64,000 nt of DNA from Nemertoderma westbladi (GCA_032718475.1 JAUCBJ010001182.1:32977-96976); one strand, 5' to 3'. Numbered from the stretch's first letter, positions 23,501 to 35,199 are shown. The notes: generated by a model from the letters alone, not told the origin. Program-made: numbers and translations.

Positions 23501-25170
23501 TATGGTAAGTCTAGTTCATACTGGCAGTACCGGTACTGTAGTACAGTAGCATAGTTAGTACAGTAATACTGTAATAGACAATCAATGACATTGACTCACA
23601 CATTCTGACATTTGAATTTCCCACCCATTATATCTCAGATGTCATCAAATTTACAGCAGCTGAACAGTGACAAATTTACAGCAGGTAGCATATGTGCTGA
23701 TGTAAATTTACAAATTATATTTTTTTAAACACATAATGTGTTTTTCAACACTAATGTTTTATTATGCAGTTGAATTACACAAATATACGTAAATAGTAAA
23801 AATATATAGTAAAAACAATAATAAAAAAAAATACTAACAAATAACTATCGACCCGCCATAAATAAATTACTGACTAGGTGACCAATCAATACTCAGAGCT
23901 GCGCGATAATTATATAGTGGCATATGTGGAAATAATTTTAGAGCCCAATGTTATGGTTATTGAATATGATTCGGAGTATGAATTTATGTTGGAATTTATG
24001 AATGGGACGAAGTCCTCTCGGTTTCTATGCGGTCTTGTTGGCACACGTATGGGGGTTGTTACTTGGGTTTGTTGATAGCAGCCTGTTAGTAGGTGGTTAA
24101 CTCGTCGCCCCGCAGACCTGCCCCATCGCCGAAGCCCAGGGCTCAGCAGGCGCAGGGGCGTCGTCCCCCACGGAGGCACAGAGAGCTAGCTCGTAAGAGG
24201 GCAAATTGCAGCCTTCTGCGTATGCCACCTAGCACTTTCCCTAGACCACGTTCCCGCATCCCGCATGCCTTCCTTGGTATTTACTAGGGACTCTGCGATG
24301 TGGGAAATAAAGATATCTGTCTGTTTACACCACACACCGTCTGTTGTGCCAATGAGCGGTGTAAAGGAGAGGTGTAATGTCGCGGTAGTGGTCTTGCTTC
24401 GCGCGGACCCATTGTTCTAAGATGGTATTCACTGATCGGTTGGTCTGGGCGTAGGAGGGTGCGTCGGCATGTACAACAGCAATGTCGAAAGACGCAACCC
24501 TCTGATTGGCCTAGATTCCGAGTGCAACGAGGTTCCCCCGAACCCTGCCAACTGTCAGTCCCTGCTCGTCGAGATGGCCTAACTTATTATGTATTATTAT
24601 GAGTGTATATTTCCTAAACAAATCTCAAAATTACATCAGTTGTAAATTCACAGCAGTGATAATATTTACAGCAGGTAGCAAGACCTGATGTAAATTTACA
24701 AATGATATTTTCAAAAACACAATGTGTTTTTCAACACTAATGTATTATTATGAGTGTATATTTCCTAAACTAATCTCAAAATTACATCAGTTGTAAATTC
24801 ACAGCAGTGACAATATTTACAGCAGGTAGCAAGACCTGATGTAAATTTACAAATGATATTTTTAAAAACATATAATGTGTTTTTCAACACTAATGTATTA
24901 TTATGAGTGTATATTTCCTAAAATAATCTCAAAATTATATCAGTTGTAAATTCACAGCAGTGACAAAATTTTACAGAAGGTGGCAAGTGCTGATGTAAAT
25001 TTACAAATTATATATTTAAAAACTCATCATTGACTTTACGGCCATGCTGTACATTTGAATTGGCGGACTGTGAACATTCTTTTGCAATTCTGGCATCTGA
25101 AACACATCTTGGATATTTATACACATGGTGACCATAATGGGCTTCCGTAAACTTTTGACCTACATGTTGG
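23450..25170 (-). repeat. Right inverted terminal arm, interrupted by an insert
   Basis: Reverse complement of the left arm. Inner unique part is 23450-23640. One subrepeat ends near 23713. An insert occupies 23767-24583. Three more subrepeats carry TGATGTAAATTTACAAA ending near 24703, 24852 and 25008, and the outermost part 25008-25165 carries a short ORF also legible in the left arm. Confidence 0.85.
23767..24583. mobile_element. ~817-bp insertion inside the right arm, 8-bp flanking duplication
   Basis: TTATTATG stands at 23759-23766 and again at 24584-24591, and the arm sequence resumes exactly after it. The insert starts in A-rich DNA, has a GC-rich middle (24090-24290) and AATAAAG near 24302. 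There is no clear TG..CA or inverted ends. It shares ACTATCGACCCGCCA with 43937-43951. Family unknown. Confidence 0.5.
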
Positions 25171-25202
25171 AAGTCTGGCGCTCCTACCATTCTGATAGCA
25201 GC

Positions 25203-26886
25203 TTATTCAAACGGAGTACCTGCAAATACAACACCTATTGCATTATGTTTGAAATTTATGTCATATGTATGCGACAAGTAGAAAGTCTGCGCTTCTCTCG
25301 GTGCGCGTGCCTTATAAAACGTGTCGCACTTAGCCGCTTTCATGGGGTGATCACGTCGGAATCGTTTGGTCGGAGTGTGACTATTTGTGTGAAGCAACGC
25401 GTTGTGGTTGCATCCACACAAAATGCAAGTATCCTCGTTTGGACAGTCCTTTTGGACATGTCCACTGTCCAGGCAATGTACATCTCGAACAGGAGTTTAA
25501 TGGACGTATCTGTAGTCGCCTTTCTTCCACTCCTAGGTCCTTAAAAGCATGTCATCCGCTTAACTTATGTCCACTGTAACATCCACCATTCCTCTCCCAG
25601 AATTGACATCCAACAAAGTCGACGGGTAGTTGTTGGCGTGACTGTTTGGTGCCAATGGGTGTCAAAACCTTGGATGTTTCAGTAGGGGTTGCATAAGTTA
25701 CGGCCTTTGCGGTAGTCTGAAGTTGTTTCGTCCGGACTGGTGCCCAACTGTGATCCCTTCGGCCACTATATAATGGCCGGTGTAATTAGACCGAGTCTCC
25801 ACTACTACCTTTCTAGAAATCAGCTGATGTACATCGGTCAATCTCAAGAATCCTCCTGCCTCTTCCTGCTGATATTCTATTTTTCGCCATTCTCGACGCA
25901 GTCGATGTTGTATTCTTCCAATAATCCTTATTAACACCATTGGTGCATTGGCATATTCTAGTTGCCTGATAGATTTTAAAGTGACGATGGCGTTTTTAAT
26001 TTCGTCAGACAGCCGTTGAAGATCGATGGGTTTAGATATAGGTCCACCCCTGCAAAGGTCTTCTATTATTGATTTGGCCATACTAACTGTACTACCATAA
26101 ATGGAAAATAGACAGTCATACGCTAGTTCAAATGCATCCAGAACTGCGGTAAACGTCTCCGCCAATTTTTTGGGCTCACCTGAAAGTACCTGAAGTAGAT
26201 AATTAAAGTTCTCCATGGCGGTAAAAGAGCACACCACTATTTTGGACTCTTATGTAGTCAACTAAAGTATGCCAGTCTTTTGCGTTACCTGAGAATTTCG
26301 GCAGTTGTTGTGCCAGCAATCCATGTCTGGCCATGAACTTCACACTCTCGTTGACGACGTCCAGTTGCCCATGTCCCTGTCCAGCGATATCATTCAGCTG
26401 GTCCTGTCTGCGTGGAGTTTGCCGATATGAGTTGTAACCAACGGGATCTTCTCCTAAAGGATTTGGAGTTTGTTGTACTTCTGGGTCTCTGTACTGTGGT
26501 CATTGTGGCTGAGATTGAGGATGTTCTAACTCCACGCTGGCTCATGAATGATCCGAAAGAGGTGCTTCGAGCCACTCTTCGATTTGAGCCAACTGGTCCG
26601 CCACAGGTCGCATCATCTCAGTGAGTTGTCTAGCACTAATCAGCTCTGCTGATGGTTGCGACGTAGGTTTCTGTACGGGTGTTTCGCGTGGAGGATTCTC
26701 GATATACGGATTTGTCGACCACTCCGGTTCGTGTTTATAATCGCCTTCCACTCCAGTATGGAATATCTCCCTTTCCATAAACTCCGTATCACTAGATGAG
26801 TCGCTGTGGTCTGGATACGGTGGCTGGCAGGTTCTCATTCGACGTATTATTCTTGTCGGTAGGGTTTGTTTCGGTTTGATGTTCAC
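25203..26886 (-). pseudogene. BEL/Pao-like Gag relic
   Basis: On the minus strand, an N-terminal part (26886-26542) with a Ser/Asp-rich acidic segment (DHSDSSSDTEF) leads, through frame breaks, to 26237-25698. There FNYLLQVLSGEPKKLAETF, YDCLFSIYGSTVSMAKSII and VLIRIIGRIQHRLRREW match the order of the DUF1759 capsid-like domain of BEL/Pao Gags. Near 25478-25390 the text has two knuckle-like blocks, CLDSGHVQKDC and CILCGCNHNALLH. At least three frameshifts are visible and no protease, RT or integrase follows; the relic stops where the HECT element's right arm begins. Hence the element may have inserted into it. Confidence 0.6.
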
Positions 26887-27590
26887 TGTTCTTCATCACT
26901 GGGTAGGCTCGCAAGCCTTCCACGAAGTCGTAGGTTTCGATAAACGCGGTTCAAACCAGTGGATACTACCCACATCTAGGGTTCTTCGTCGCTCTGTAGG
27001 CTCACAAGATTTCGCGACTATTTAATTCCAAATTAAGGTACCTTTCAAGGAAAGTAGTAGGTCATAATGGCAGGCTTTTCTAACCAAAACAATAAAATAA
27101 ATTTAGGAACACAATTTACAGTAAAATTGTTACTTCTAGGCACTAATTTTTCAATATTAATTTAACATTAACCCTATGAGAAGGCTGAAACAACACCTCA
27201 ATTAGCTTTTTGTGTAGGGTACAGCTATAATGTGTAACCTACATACTGGTAATAGGTAAAGGCAACCAATGAGGCCTCAGAATCGATACTGATACACACA
27301 GCCTGGGCCGGATTTAGAGTGGTGGGTGGCGTGTGGCCGGATCAGTAGTGGTGGGGGACCTGCGCCTGGGCTCTACTGTATGGGGTTTGCACATATGGTG
27401 CCGAGCACTTCTCACAGACTATACTGAAAGAGAAAGACACATATTCTCTCATTTTCTTTTCCCTAACTTTTCAATCGATTTATTGCAAATACCTTTCAAA
27501 GAAACCTGAATGTAGATGTAAATACAAGAAATACACTTTAGATATTCTAGAATGTATAGATAATAGTATTAAATGTGGTAATGGGGGGTC
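26887..27590. other. Leader-like direct repeat and AT-rich DNA, no gene
   Basis: GTAGGCTCGCAAGCCTTCC near 26904 recurs in altered form (GTAGGCTCACAAGATTTCG) near 26998, as in a retroelement leader or old LTR edge for the Gag relic. The remainder shows no ORF over 60 codons worth calling. Confidence 0.35.
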
Positions 27591-28405
27591 TCCTTTTAAT
27601 CATCCCGTTCCCCCCGGCTGGACTGAGCATGTAAAGCCATTTAGGGATAAGTCTATGTTCTGGCATTCCCTGTGGGTTTCCTCGGGTTGTCCTAATGCTT
27701 CCAGAAACAGTCATTTATTTCACATGCGACGGGACTCTCGGGCTCAATACAAGTACGCCATTCGACGGTTGAAACGCTCAGTTGATAATGTGCGTCGCGA
27801 TTAGTTGATTGATGCTTGCCTGAGAAATAATAACGATTTTTTAAGGAGATTAAGAAACTCTGTTTCACTCCAAATAGCGTGAGCTCAACCATTGATGGTT
27901 GTACTGATCCACAGTCAATTGCTACAGGTTTGCCAGTATCTACTCTAGTTTCTACAATCAACCATACGGATCTGATGTAGAGTCGATCACAAAATAAATC
28001 TCAGCTAAGTTAGCGGATTTTCCACCGGACATCATTCCCCATGTCTTTCCGGAATTGGTTGCAGAGGATCTTCATAGACTCAAAAGTTGTAAGTCGGATG
28101 TAACTGTTGGTTTTGATTCGGACTGTCTGATCCATGCTCCTCCAGAGTTGTGTTTACAACTTAGTGATTTGTTTAATACTTTTCTCATGCACGGTTTCGT
28201 CCCTCAATTTCTATTGAGTTTGAGTTTGAGTTTCTATTGAGTATCGATTTATAATAATTCCTTTGATCAAGGATAAGCTTGGAGACGATGCTGTCTCCAG
28301 CAATTACCGCGCCATTGCATTGTCATCAATCTTGATTAAATTGTTTGAATGGGTCATGCTTCTTTAACAAGTGGATCATTTGAAGTTAGACGAACTTCAG
28401 CTTTT
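27590..28405 (+). pseudogene. Non-LTR retrotransposon relic (endonuclease-RT junction)
   Basis: The plus-strand reading gives GWTEHVKPFRDKSMFWHSLW, then RRDSRAQYKYAIRRLKRSV and NNNDFLRRLRN, the usual linker after the APE endonuclease. RT start blocks follow: LHRLKSCKSDVTVGFDSD, LSDLFNTFLMHGFVP and SNYRAIALSSILIKLFEW. Stops and shifts are frequent (for example TAG near 27803). It ends near 28405 in unrelated AT-rich DNA. The lineage differs from the CR1-like and the 44-63 kb families. Confidence 0.65.
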
Positions 28406-29440
28406 CGGAAATTTCCTTGAAAAACATATTTCAGGAAAACTCACATCCTCACATATATTAGACGTGGATATTAGAAATTTGAAGCATGTTCATGTTTATA
28501 TCAGTATAAAAACATCTGATCAAAAAATGCAACACTCGAAAGTGAAAAAAATAGAATTTCATAAGCTACAAAAATATTTACTGTTTTTCACACTAACGGT
28601 TTTGTTTTTAATATATATTGGGAAAAATAAGTGGCAAAATTCAAAATTGCCATGTTTGTTCGGTTTCATTTCGGTTCCGGTTCGGCTCGTCTATAGTTCG
28701 GTCGATCACTATAGTTGCGGGATCGTGGTGGAGGGCCTGGGGCCTCGGCCCCTTCGCCCTCAGGCGCCCCCAACCACCCCCCCCCCCCCCCCCCTAATAC
28801 GGCCCTGCACACAGCCCCCTCCCATTGGATTCAATCCACTAACAACATAAAATATAAACCTGGTTCATAGTAAAAATGAATTACAAATTAAAAATACATT
28901 AAATGGAATGTATAATTTATGCGAGGCACTACGAAATAAAAAGCACCTGTACAACGATGACCAATTTGGTAACAATTACTAACCATCCATTGGGTTTTGC
29001 CGCATTAAACAAACTACTATTACGTCACCAATATAGTCCCCAGATAATATTTTATACAACAATTGAACTTAAAAAAGCTCAAGCATATAAAATACAATGA
29101 ATACCTGCGATAATTACCCCACCACTAAAAATTATACCAGCAACTATAAACTTTAATCGAATGCTTTATAAAATATATCAATATATTATTAATAATTAAT
29201 TAAACAATAAATTAATAAATACCTTATAAATAGAAATAGTGGTGACCTAGTGTTCGAGATAACAGAAAAATGATTAATCCCGAAATATTGCACTACCCTA
29301 CTCAGAATAACCCGGGTAATTCTGATTCAGGGCTGTCACAAACAAGGGAAAAAAAAAGGGAAAGAAAAGCTTTAAAGCGACCAAGTAAGTCATAAAATGC
29401 ATCAGAAACAAATGATTTACAAGGACTAACTCGGGCCAAT
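28406..29440. other. AT-rich spacer with a poly-C tract, no gene
   Basis: The 160-codon ORF here (28371-28850) is the LINE relic running into low-complexity sequence and a poly-C tract near 28780-28795. No domain is seen. Confidence 0.5.
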
Positions 29441-29442
29441 CT

Positions 29443-29500
29443 CTGTTTTGTATCCTTAAATTGTAGCTAAATGAGTACCAGTTTCCTGTTTACCCAGTAA
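29443..29500 (+). repeat. SINE core-like fragment
   Basis: GTAGCTAAATGAGTACC (29463-29479), preceded by TCCTTAAATT, matches the body of the SINE at 15090-15120. No Pol III boxes are visible upstream, so this is a truncated or decayed copy. Confidence 0.5.
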
Positions 29501-29514
29501 AATTTTAAACTTTT

Positions 29515-29803
29515 ACCGGTGCTCAACAGCACTAAAACTTTTACCGGTGCTCAACAGCGCTAAAACATTTAAAAATTTGAGGCGAAATGGGCAAAATTTT
29601 AAAAAAGTTAAAATTTTGTGTGTTAGTGCACCAGAATGAGATGATCGATGCTTTTGACACATTTTATGGCGCAGTTTGGTTATTGAACTTCCGGTGTCCT
29701 GTTGCACCGATATTAAGTTCATTCGAACCGCAATGATCGATTTAGTGGGCTATAGAGACCGATTTAGTGGGCTATAGAGACCGATTTAGTGGGCTATAGA
29801 GTC
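29515..29803 (+). repeat. Two short tandem repeats (27 bp x2, 23 bp x3)
   Basis: CTTTTACCGGTGCTCAACAG occurs at 29509 and 29536. CGATTTAGTGGGCTATAGAG occurs three times in 29735-29803. No coding function is seen. Confidence 0.75.
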
Positions 29804-29819
29804 CTCCAAAACAAGAAAT

Positions 29820-31740
29820 CAAATTTAGGCCTAGAGTTATTCCTGTGTTATTCAGTAACTCATTTTTTGAATAATTTTTTTTAGATCTTGACTCAAAAAT
29901 TACAATTTTGATTGTATAAGGGTTTTTGAGGTCGCTGATGACGATGAAATTAGTTAAAATATTTCTGGTAATGCAAAAATCATTTTTGGTGCCATTCTGG
30001 TGTCCCAGAACGAAAAGTACAAGTTGCAAAAATTTCAAACTATTAAATTTTGCCTTTGGTTTGGTAATTCTGAAGCTAAACTGGTTTTCAAGACCGCTGA
30101 TCACGAACCAACTTATTAAAAATTATTCGTGGAAACCCAACTATCATTTTTGGTGCTTGTCTGGTGGGTCAAATAAAACAATTAGCATAAAATTTGAAAC
30201 TGCAAAAATCGAATTTGGTTGGATAATACTATATTTTTGAATGTCATATTCGTGATCAGCATCCCAGAAAACCCCTAATGTCATAAAATCCGCTTGATCT
30301 GATAATTTTTAAGTACCAACAATTGCATAATTATCAAGGTACGACATTTTTCAGTGCCATATTCGTAATCAGCTTCGCAAAAAAAAAAAACATATGGTCA
30401 TAAAATCAAGATCTGATTTCGTGGTGATTTTTCATTATCATATTTCCACTACTTGTTTATTCGTGCCTCAGGGGACACAATCCAAATTAACAAAAATGTT
30501 CTCGAATGTTGTATTTGAATTCTATAATCGTGATCAGCATCCAAAAAACCACTACATACTGCAAGTAAATTAATTTTAGTCAACTATGAAAACTTTCGAA
30601 AATTTTAGCACGAAAATTACTGAATATGGGTGCCAGAAAAGGACCACAGCACGAAAACTAACATAGCCATATAAATGGTGTATGCTCTGTTGGGTATCAC
30701 ATTAAATTTTAGGAAAAGTCACGAGATCTCGGTTTTCCAAACATATCTTACTCCAAAATACAGATAAATTACAAAACAATTTTTAAATTTACCTCCGGAC
30801 CAAATAGGGTTAAATGACTTTTCAGCTCTTAAATCTCGTGCGCAAGACTTTTCAGTTATTAAGAAAAAATAAAATCACGCGATTACCCTTCGCCTTCAGA
30901 GCCACCATAAAATTTCAAACAGTAATGTAAAATAATATATAACCTAGCAACCAAACAATACACAATAATGCAAAATTAGGCCCATGTCCTTTTACTAGCC
31001 GTAGTCATGACTAAATGAGTATTATGATATGGTGTTTTTGAAAATGGATCACGAAAAGAGGCCTATTAAGTCAGCAGCAATCACACAAGATGGTTTAATT
31101 ATAATCTTATCGGATGATGTTACAGCTGATCTTATGATATATAGTTCTGTGGACAACGTTGGTGCGGGGATTTCATGAGGACGATGAGCTCCCCTGTTCC
31201 CTGGTTTATAAATACTAAGACTCAATCTTGTTTTTTTGCTCCTTATCTGCTTATCGAGCCACAAGTGTTCGACGCTGTCGGTAACCAATGTAGTCGGTGT
31301 CGCAGCCGGCGTCGGTCTGCGGCTGCCCGTCGCGGATCCCGCTGGTGTTCTTATCTTCTTTGCATAGCTTTAGTTTACCTGTCCTGGTAACCGGCCAGAT
31401 CTTAGAGTAGACGGGCGACCGGTCATCGAGCGGGTGATATAGTTTGTTGGTTAGGGGTCTGTTTTAACTGGTTCTGTTGGGGGCGGATGTTTCTGACCTG
31501 GACGTTGGGGAAAACTAGCTTCTTGTTTCTACTTCCATGTATAATAAGATATAGCGAACCAGACAACAGTTACCAGTAATAGCGATGTGCACAAATAACT
31601 CTTTATAATAATAATAACTCTAAATAACACTAAATGTTATTGCATAAATAACTCTGGATCAATAATGAAACACAGTCAGTAAGAATACCGTTAAACTAAA
31701 GCGACCTCTCAGGGTTTGAGAAGCCGGTGTACTGTGGTAT
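29820..31740. other. AT-rich spacer, no gene recognised
   Basis: Short ORFs only. A fragment CTAAATGAGTA (31010-31020) resembles the SINE core. No other structure is supported. Confidence 0.45.
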
Positions 31741-31744
31741 TATA

Positions 31745-32905
31745 ATCGCCACTAATTGAATGCCACCCCAAATTACATGATTTAACACCAAAATAATTTA
31801 TTTTCCACCAAATATATTTTTTTGTAGCACCAATTCACATCCCCCAATATTGAATATCCCTCTCACCAAAAACTAAAAATTAACTTAAAAATTATTAATT
31901 CCCCAAAAACAATTATTCATCCCCCAAAAACAATTATTCTTCCCCCAAAAAACAATTATTCATTCCCCAAAAACAATTATTCATCCCCCAAAAACAATTA
32001 TTCTACCCCCAAAAACAATTATTATTGATTCCCCAAAAACAATTATTCATCCCCCAAAAATAATTACTTGTCAACCAAAAAAAATTATTCCAGCACCAAA
32101 TATTTTATACTAAATCCTGGTATTCTTCACATGGGCGCATGCTTCAGTCTACAGTTACAGTATTCGTACCGATAGGCCTATTGCCTTCAGAACAACGTAT
32201 TCTGTTATTAGGTTTCGTACCGATTTACCTACAGCTACAGTATTAGGCCTACTTCAGTTTCAGTATTCGTACCTATAGGCAGGCCTATTGCCTATCTATT
32301 ATTGCCTATGGCCTATTACATATTCAGTTATTAGGTTTCAGTATTACGGCAGTACTGAAGTTTTTATCTAACTTCCAGTAAGTGCAAGGCCTATTGCTGC
32401 AGTAGTATAGTATTTATTTTGGGGGATTATGTATTTATTTTGGGCAAAAATGTATTTGTTTTGGTGGAAAATGTTTTTATTTTGGGCGAAACTGTATTTG
32501 TTTTGGGGGAAAATTTATTTATTTTGGACTAAAATGTATTTGTTTTGGGGGAAAATGTATTTGTTTTGGGCTAAAATGTATTTGTTTTGGGGGAAAATGT
32601 ATTTGTTTTGGGGAACATGTATTTGTTTTGGGAAAAATTTGTAATTATTTTGGGGATTTTGTCATTTATTTTGGTGCTAATAATTGGTTTTGGGGAGCAT
32701 TTCTTTATTTTGGTATTGAATAATTTGTTTTGGTGTTGAATAATTTTTTTTGGTTTTGAAAAATATTTATTTTGGTGTTTGAATAATTTTATTTGGGGTG
32801 ATTTTATTTTATTTGGTGTTGAATAATTTTTTTGGGGTCACATTATTTAATTTGGTATAAAATAATTTTTTTTGGTGAAATTTTCATAAATTTTGGGATG
32901 ACTTT
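31745..32905. repeat. Foldback structure 1: inverted CCCCAAAAACAATTATT satellite arms
   Basis: The left arm (31745-32110) is made of units like CCCCAAAAACAATTATTCAT. The right arm (32405-32905) carries the opposite orientation (TTTTGGGG/TTGTTTTGGGG units, with GAAAATGTATTTG variants). The outer edges are also inverted: TATTATAATCGCCAC (31738) against a reverse-complement TATAATAGGCTACC near 32930. The 290-bp loop is rich in AGGCCTA. The ORF at 32429-32644 (MYLFWGK repeats) is a by-product. Confidence 0.75.
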
Positions 32906-33081
32906 AATTGGTAGCCTATTATAATTTGATATAACAGTGGTATTAGCTACTGATAGATTGAGCGATGACTAATGCTTGCTGCTCTGACCAATGAGACTTC
33001 AGGGCAGCTGTTCTGCTATTGGCTGATGCCATTTGATTAATCGGTTACTTTGTCTTAATTCATCTCTCTCTCTCTCTATCT

Positions 33082-33278
33082 GAGACAGGGGCGCAAAACC
33101 CGCCTTTGCGAATTAATATCCCACCTCAATGTTAAATTCTCAATTAACCAAAACAATAAACTAAACGCAATAGAACAGGTTACAGTTTTATTTTTGAGAG
33201 TAATCAGCTGTTATTTGCGTCGAATTTCCCCTGGAGAGGGATTAATTTGTATTGCGTCCAGTTTCCCCCCCTATCTGG
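33082..33278. mobile_element. MITE copy 1 (TCCAGTTTCCCCCC family)
   Basis: It shares a central block (ACAGTTTTATTTTTGAGAGT, TTTCCCCTGGAGAGGGAT) and the end GTCCAGTTTCCCCCCCTATC with 43019-43262. The left inverted end is incomplete here. Confidence 0.65.
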
Positions 33279-33360
33279 AAACGTATTCAATGCAACCACT
33301 AATATGGTTGCATTGATACGGTGGTGATTTTGGGCCACTTTGTTCTTTTCTCAAAGCTCT

Positions 33361-33610
33361 TTTGCTTTCCACTTTTCAAAAATATGAAAAGCAAAAAGTT
33401 TATTATTAGTTTTTGCTTTCTCCTTTTAGAAAAGTGTAAACCAAAAAGTTTAATTAGATTATTAGTTTTTGATTTCTCGTTTGCAGAAATATGAAAAGCA
33501 AAAAGTTTATTACCGCTATTAGTGTCCAGCTGACCTACATACTGTCCTATAGCCTATTAAAATATTTCACATTCTGAAAAGGAGAAAGCAAAAACTAATA
33601 ATAAACTTTT
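33361..33610. repeat. Direct and inverted AAAGCAAAAAGTTTATTA repeats
   Basis: ATATGAAAAGCAAAAAGTTT occurs at 33384 and 33490, with a related unit between. GGAGAAAGCAAAAACTAATA (33581) is the inverse of the TTAGTTTTTGCTTTCTCC block (33408). It borders the next foldback. Confidence 0.65.
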
Positions 33611-33639
33611 TGCGTATCTTGACATCGCGACTTGAAAAA

Positions 33640-35085
33640 TATCGAGAGTAAAAATAACCTGAGTAAAAATATCGAGAGTAAAAATAACAAGAATAAAATT
33701 ATCGAGAGTGAAAATAACGAGTATTGAAAATTAACGTGTTTAAAAAATATCGAGGGTAAAAATAACGCAAGATGAAAAATAAGGAAAATAACGAGTGTTG
33801 AAAAATATCGAAAAATATCGAGAGTAAAAATAACGAGTGTTGAAAAATATCGAAAAATATCGAGAGTAAAAATATCGAGTGTTGAAAAATATCGAGAGAA
33901 AAAATATCGAGAGTAAAAATATCGAGTGTTGAAAAATATCGAGAGTAAAAATATCGAGAGTAAAAATAACGAGTGTTGAAAAATATCGAGAGTAAAAATA
34001 ACGAGTGGTGAAAAATATCGAGAGTAAAAATATCGGGAGTAAAAATATCGAGTGTTGAAAAATATCGAGAGTAAAAATATCGAGAGTAAAAATAACGAGT
34101 GTTGAAAAATATCGAGAGTAAAAATATCGAGTGTTGAAAAATATCGACAGTAAAAATATTGCATTTTGCTTGAGCATTTTATTTAGAATTATGGGACAAT
34201 ATTTCAGTGCATGTGTTACAACAGTGCAAGTAAATGGTATTAATACACCTTGGGTACCCATTTACCAGATTTATTATACAGTACTAGCTAGTTTTTGCTA
34301 TTTTTTAGCTATCAATTTTGATAAATATTTTTGTTCTCGAACACATTTTTTAATTCTAGATTACATTTTAAATTTTTTAAAATAGCTAGCCAGTATTTTC
34401 TACTTCTTTTTATAAATGTTATAGAACACGTGTAAGCTACCAATGTTGATAAATATTTTTTGTTCTAGAACACATTTTTTGGTTCTAAAACATTTTTAGG
34501 AAAACAATTATCATACAACCCTTGTTTAAAAAAATTGTTACTATCGATATTTTTACTCTCGATATTTTACACTCTATATTTTTCAACACTCGATATTTTT
34601 TTTCTCGATATTTTTCAACACTCGATATTTTTCAACACTCTATATTTTAACTCTCGATATTTTTCAACACTCGATATTTTTACTCTCGATATTTTTCAAC
34701 ACTGAATATTTTTACTCTCGATATTTTTCAACACTCTATATTTTAACTCTCGATATTTTTCAACACTCGATATTTTTACTCTCGATATTTTTCAACACTC
34801 GATATTTTTCAACCCTCGATATTTTTATTCTCGATATTTTTCAACACTCGATATTTTTACTCTCGATATTTTTCAACACTCGATATTTTTACTCTCGATA
34901 TTTTTCAACACTCGATATTTTTACTCTTGATATTTTTCAACTCTCGGTATTTTTACTCTCGATATTTTTTTTCTCACTATTTTTACTCTCGATATTTTTT
35001 GAACTCTCGATATTATCGTTATTTTTCCAACACTCGATATTTTTACTCTTGATATTTTTCATGTATCGATATTTTTCAATATAAC
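33640..35085. repeat. Foldback structure 2: inverted ATCGAGAGTAAAAAT satellite arms
   Basis: The left arm (33640-34160) alternates AAATATCGAGAGTAAAAAT and ATCGAGTGTTGAAAAAT. The right arm (34545-35085) is the reverse orientation (CTCGATATTTTTACTCTCGA, TTTTTCAACACTCGATA). The loop of about 380 bp is unique AT-rich DNA. The long minus ORFs across the left arm (FYSRYF repeats) are artefacts of the 16-bp monomers. Confidence 0.85.
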
Positions 35086-35090
35086 CGTGC

Positions 35091-35195
35091 CAAAGCACAA
35101 GATTGTGCACAGGATCGTCCTCAGGCGAAAACAATGTCCTGCAATTATTATTATTTTACAGCCAATGTCCTGCAATTATTATTATTTTACAGTAA
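35091..35195 (-). pseudogene. LINE tail fragment and a 31-bp duplication
   Basis: CAAAGCACAAGATTGTGCAC (35092) matches the C-terminal codons of the 44-63 kb LINE family on the minus strand (AGHCF..EDQPVHNLVLW region, compare 52205-52258). It is followed by two copies of AATGTCCTGCAATTATTATT. Confidence 0.6.
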
Positions 35196-35199
35196 CTCG

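Larger units (their letters stand above)
17340..25170. mobile_element. Large TIR element with HECT E3 ligase ORF and DDE integrase-like transposase
   Basis: Two long arms are inverted copies of each other: 17340-18262 on the left and 23450-25170 on the right (the right one split by an insert at 23767-24583). Between them lie a plus-strand zinc-ribbon/HECT ORF (18527-20898) and a minus-strand integrase-type transposase (22448-23500), arranged convergently, plus two small MITE-like hairpins. The arms are made largely of about 154-bp tandem subunits. I recall animal proteins with the same transposase wording and HECT neighbours, but the superfamily name (IS3EU is one candidate) cannot be settled here. 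All genes are interrupted, so this copy looks inactive. The exact outer ends and the target duplication are not resolved. Confidence 0.7.

Noticed and set aside
32429-32644. MYLFWGK-repeat ORF
   Set aside because: Satellite arm translation; no independent support.
33595-34261. Long minus ORFs with FYSRYF-type repeats
   Set aside because: Reading of the ATCGAGAGTAAAAAT satellite; no domain or start context.
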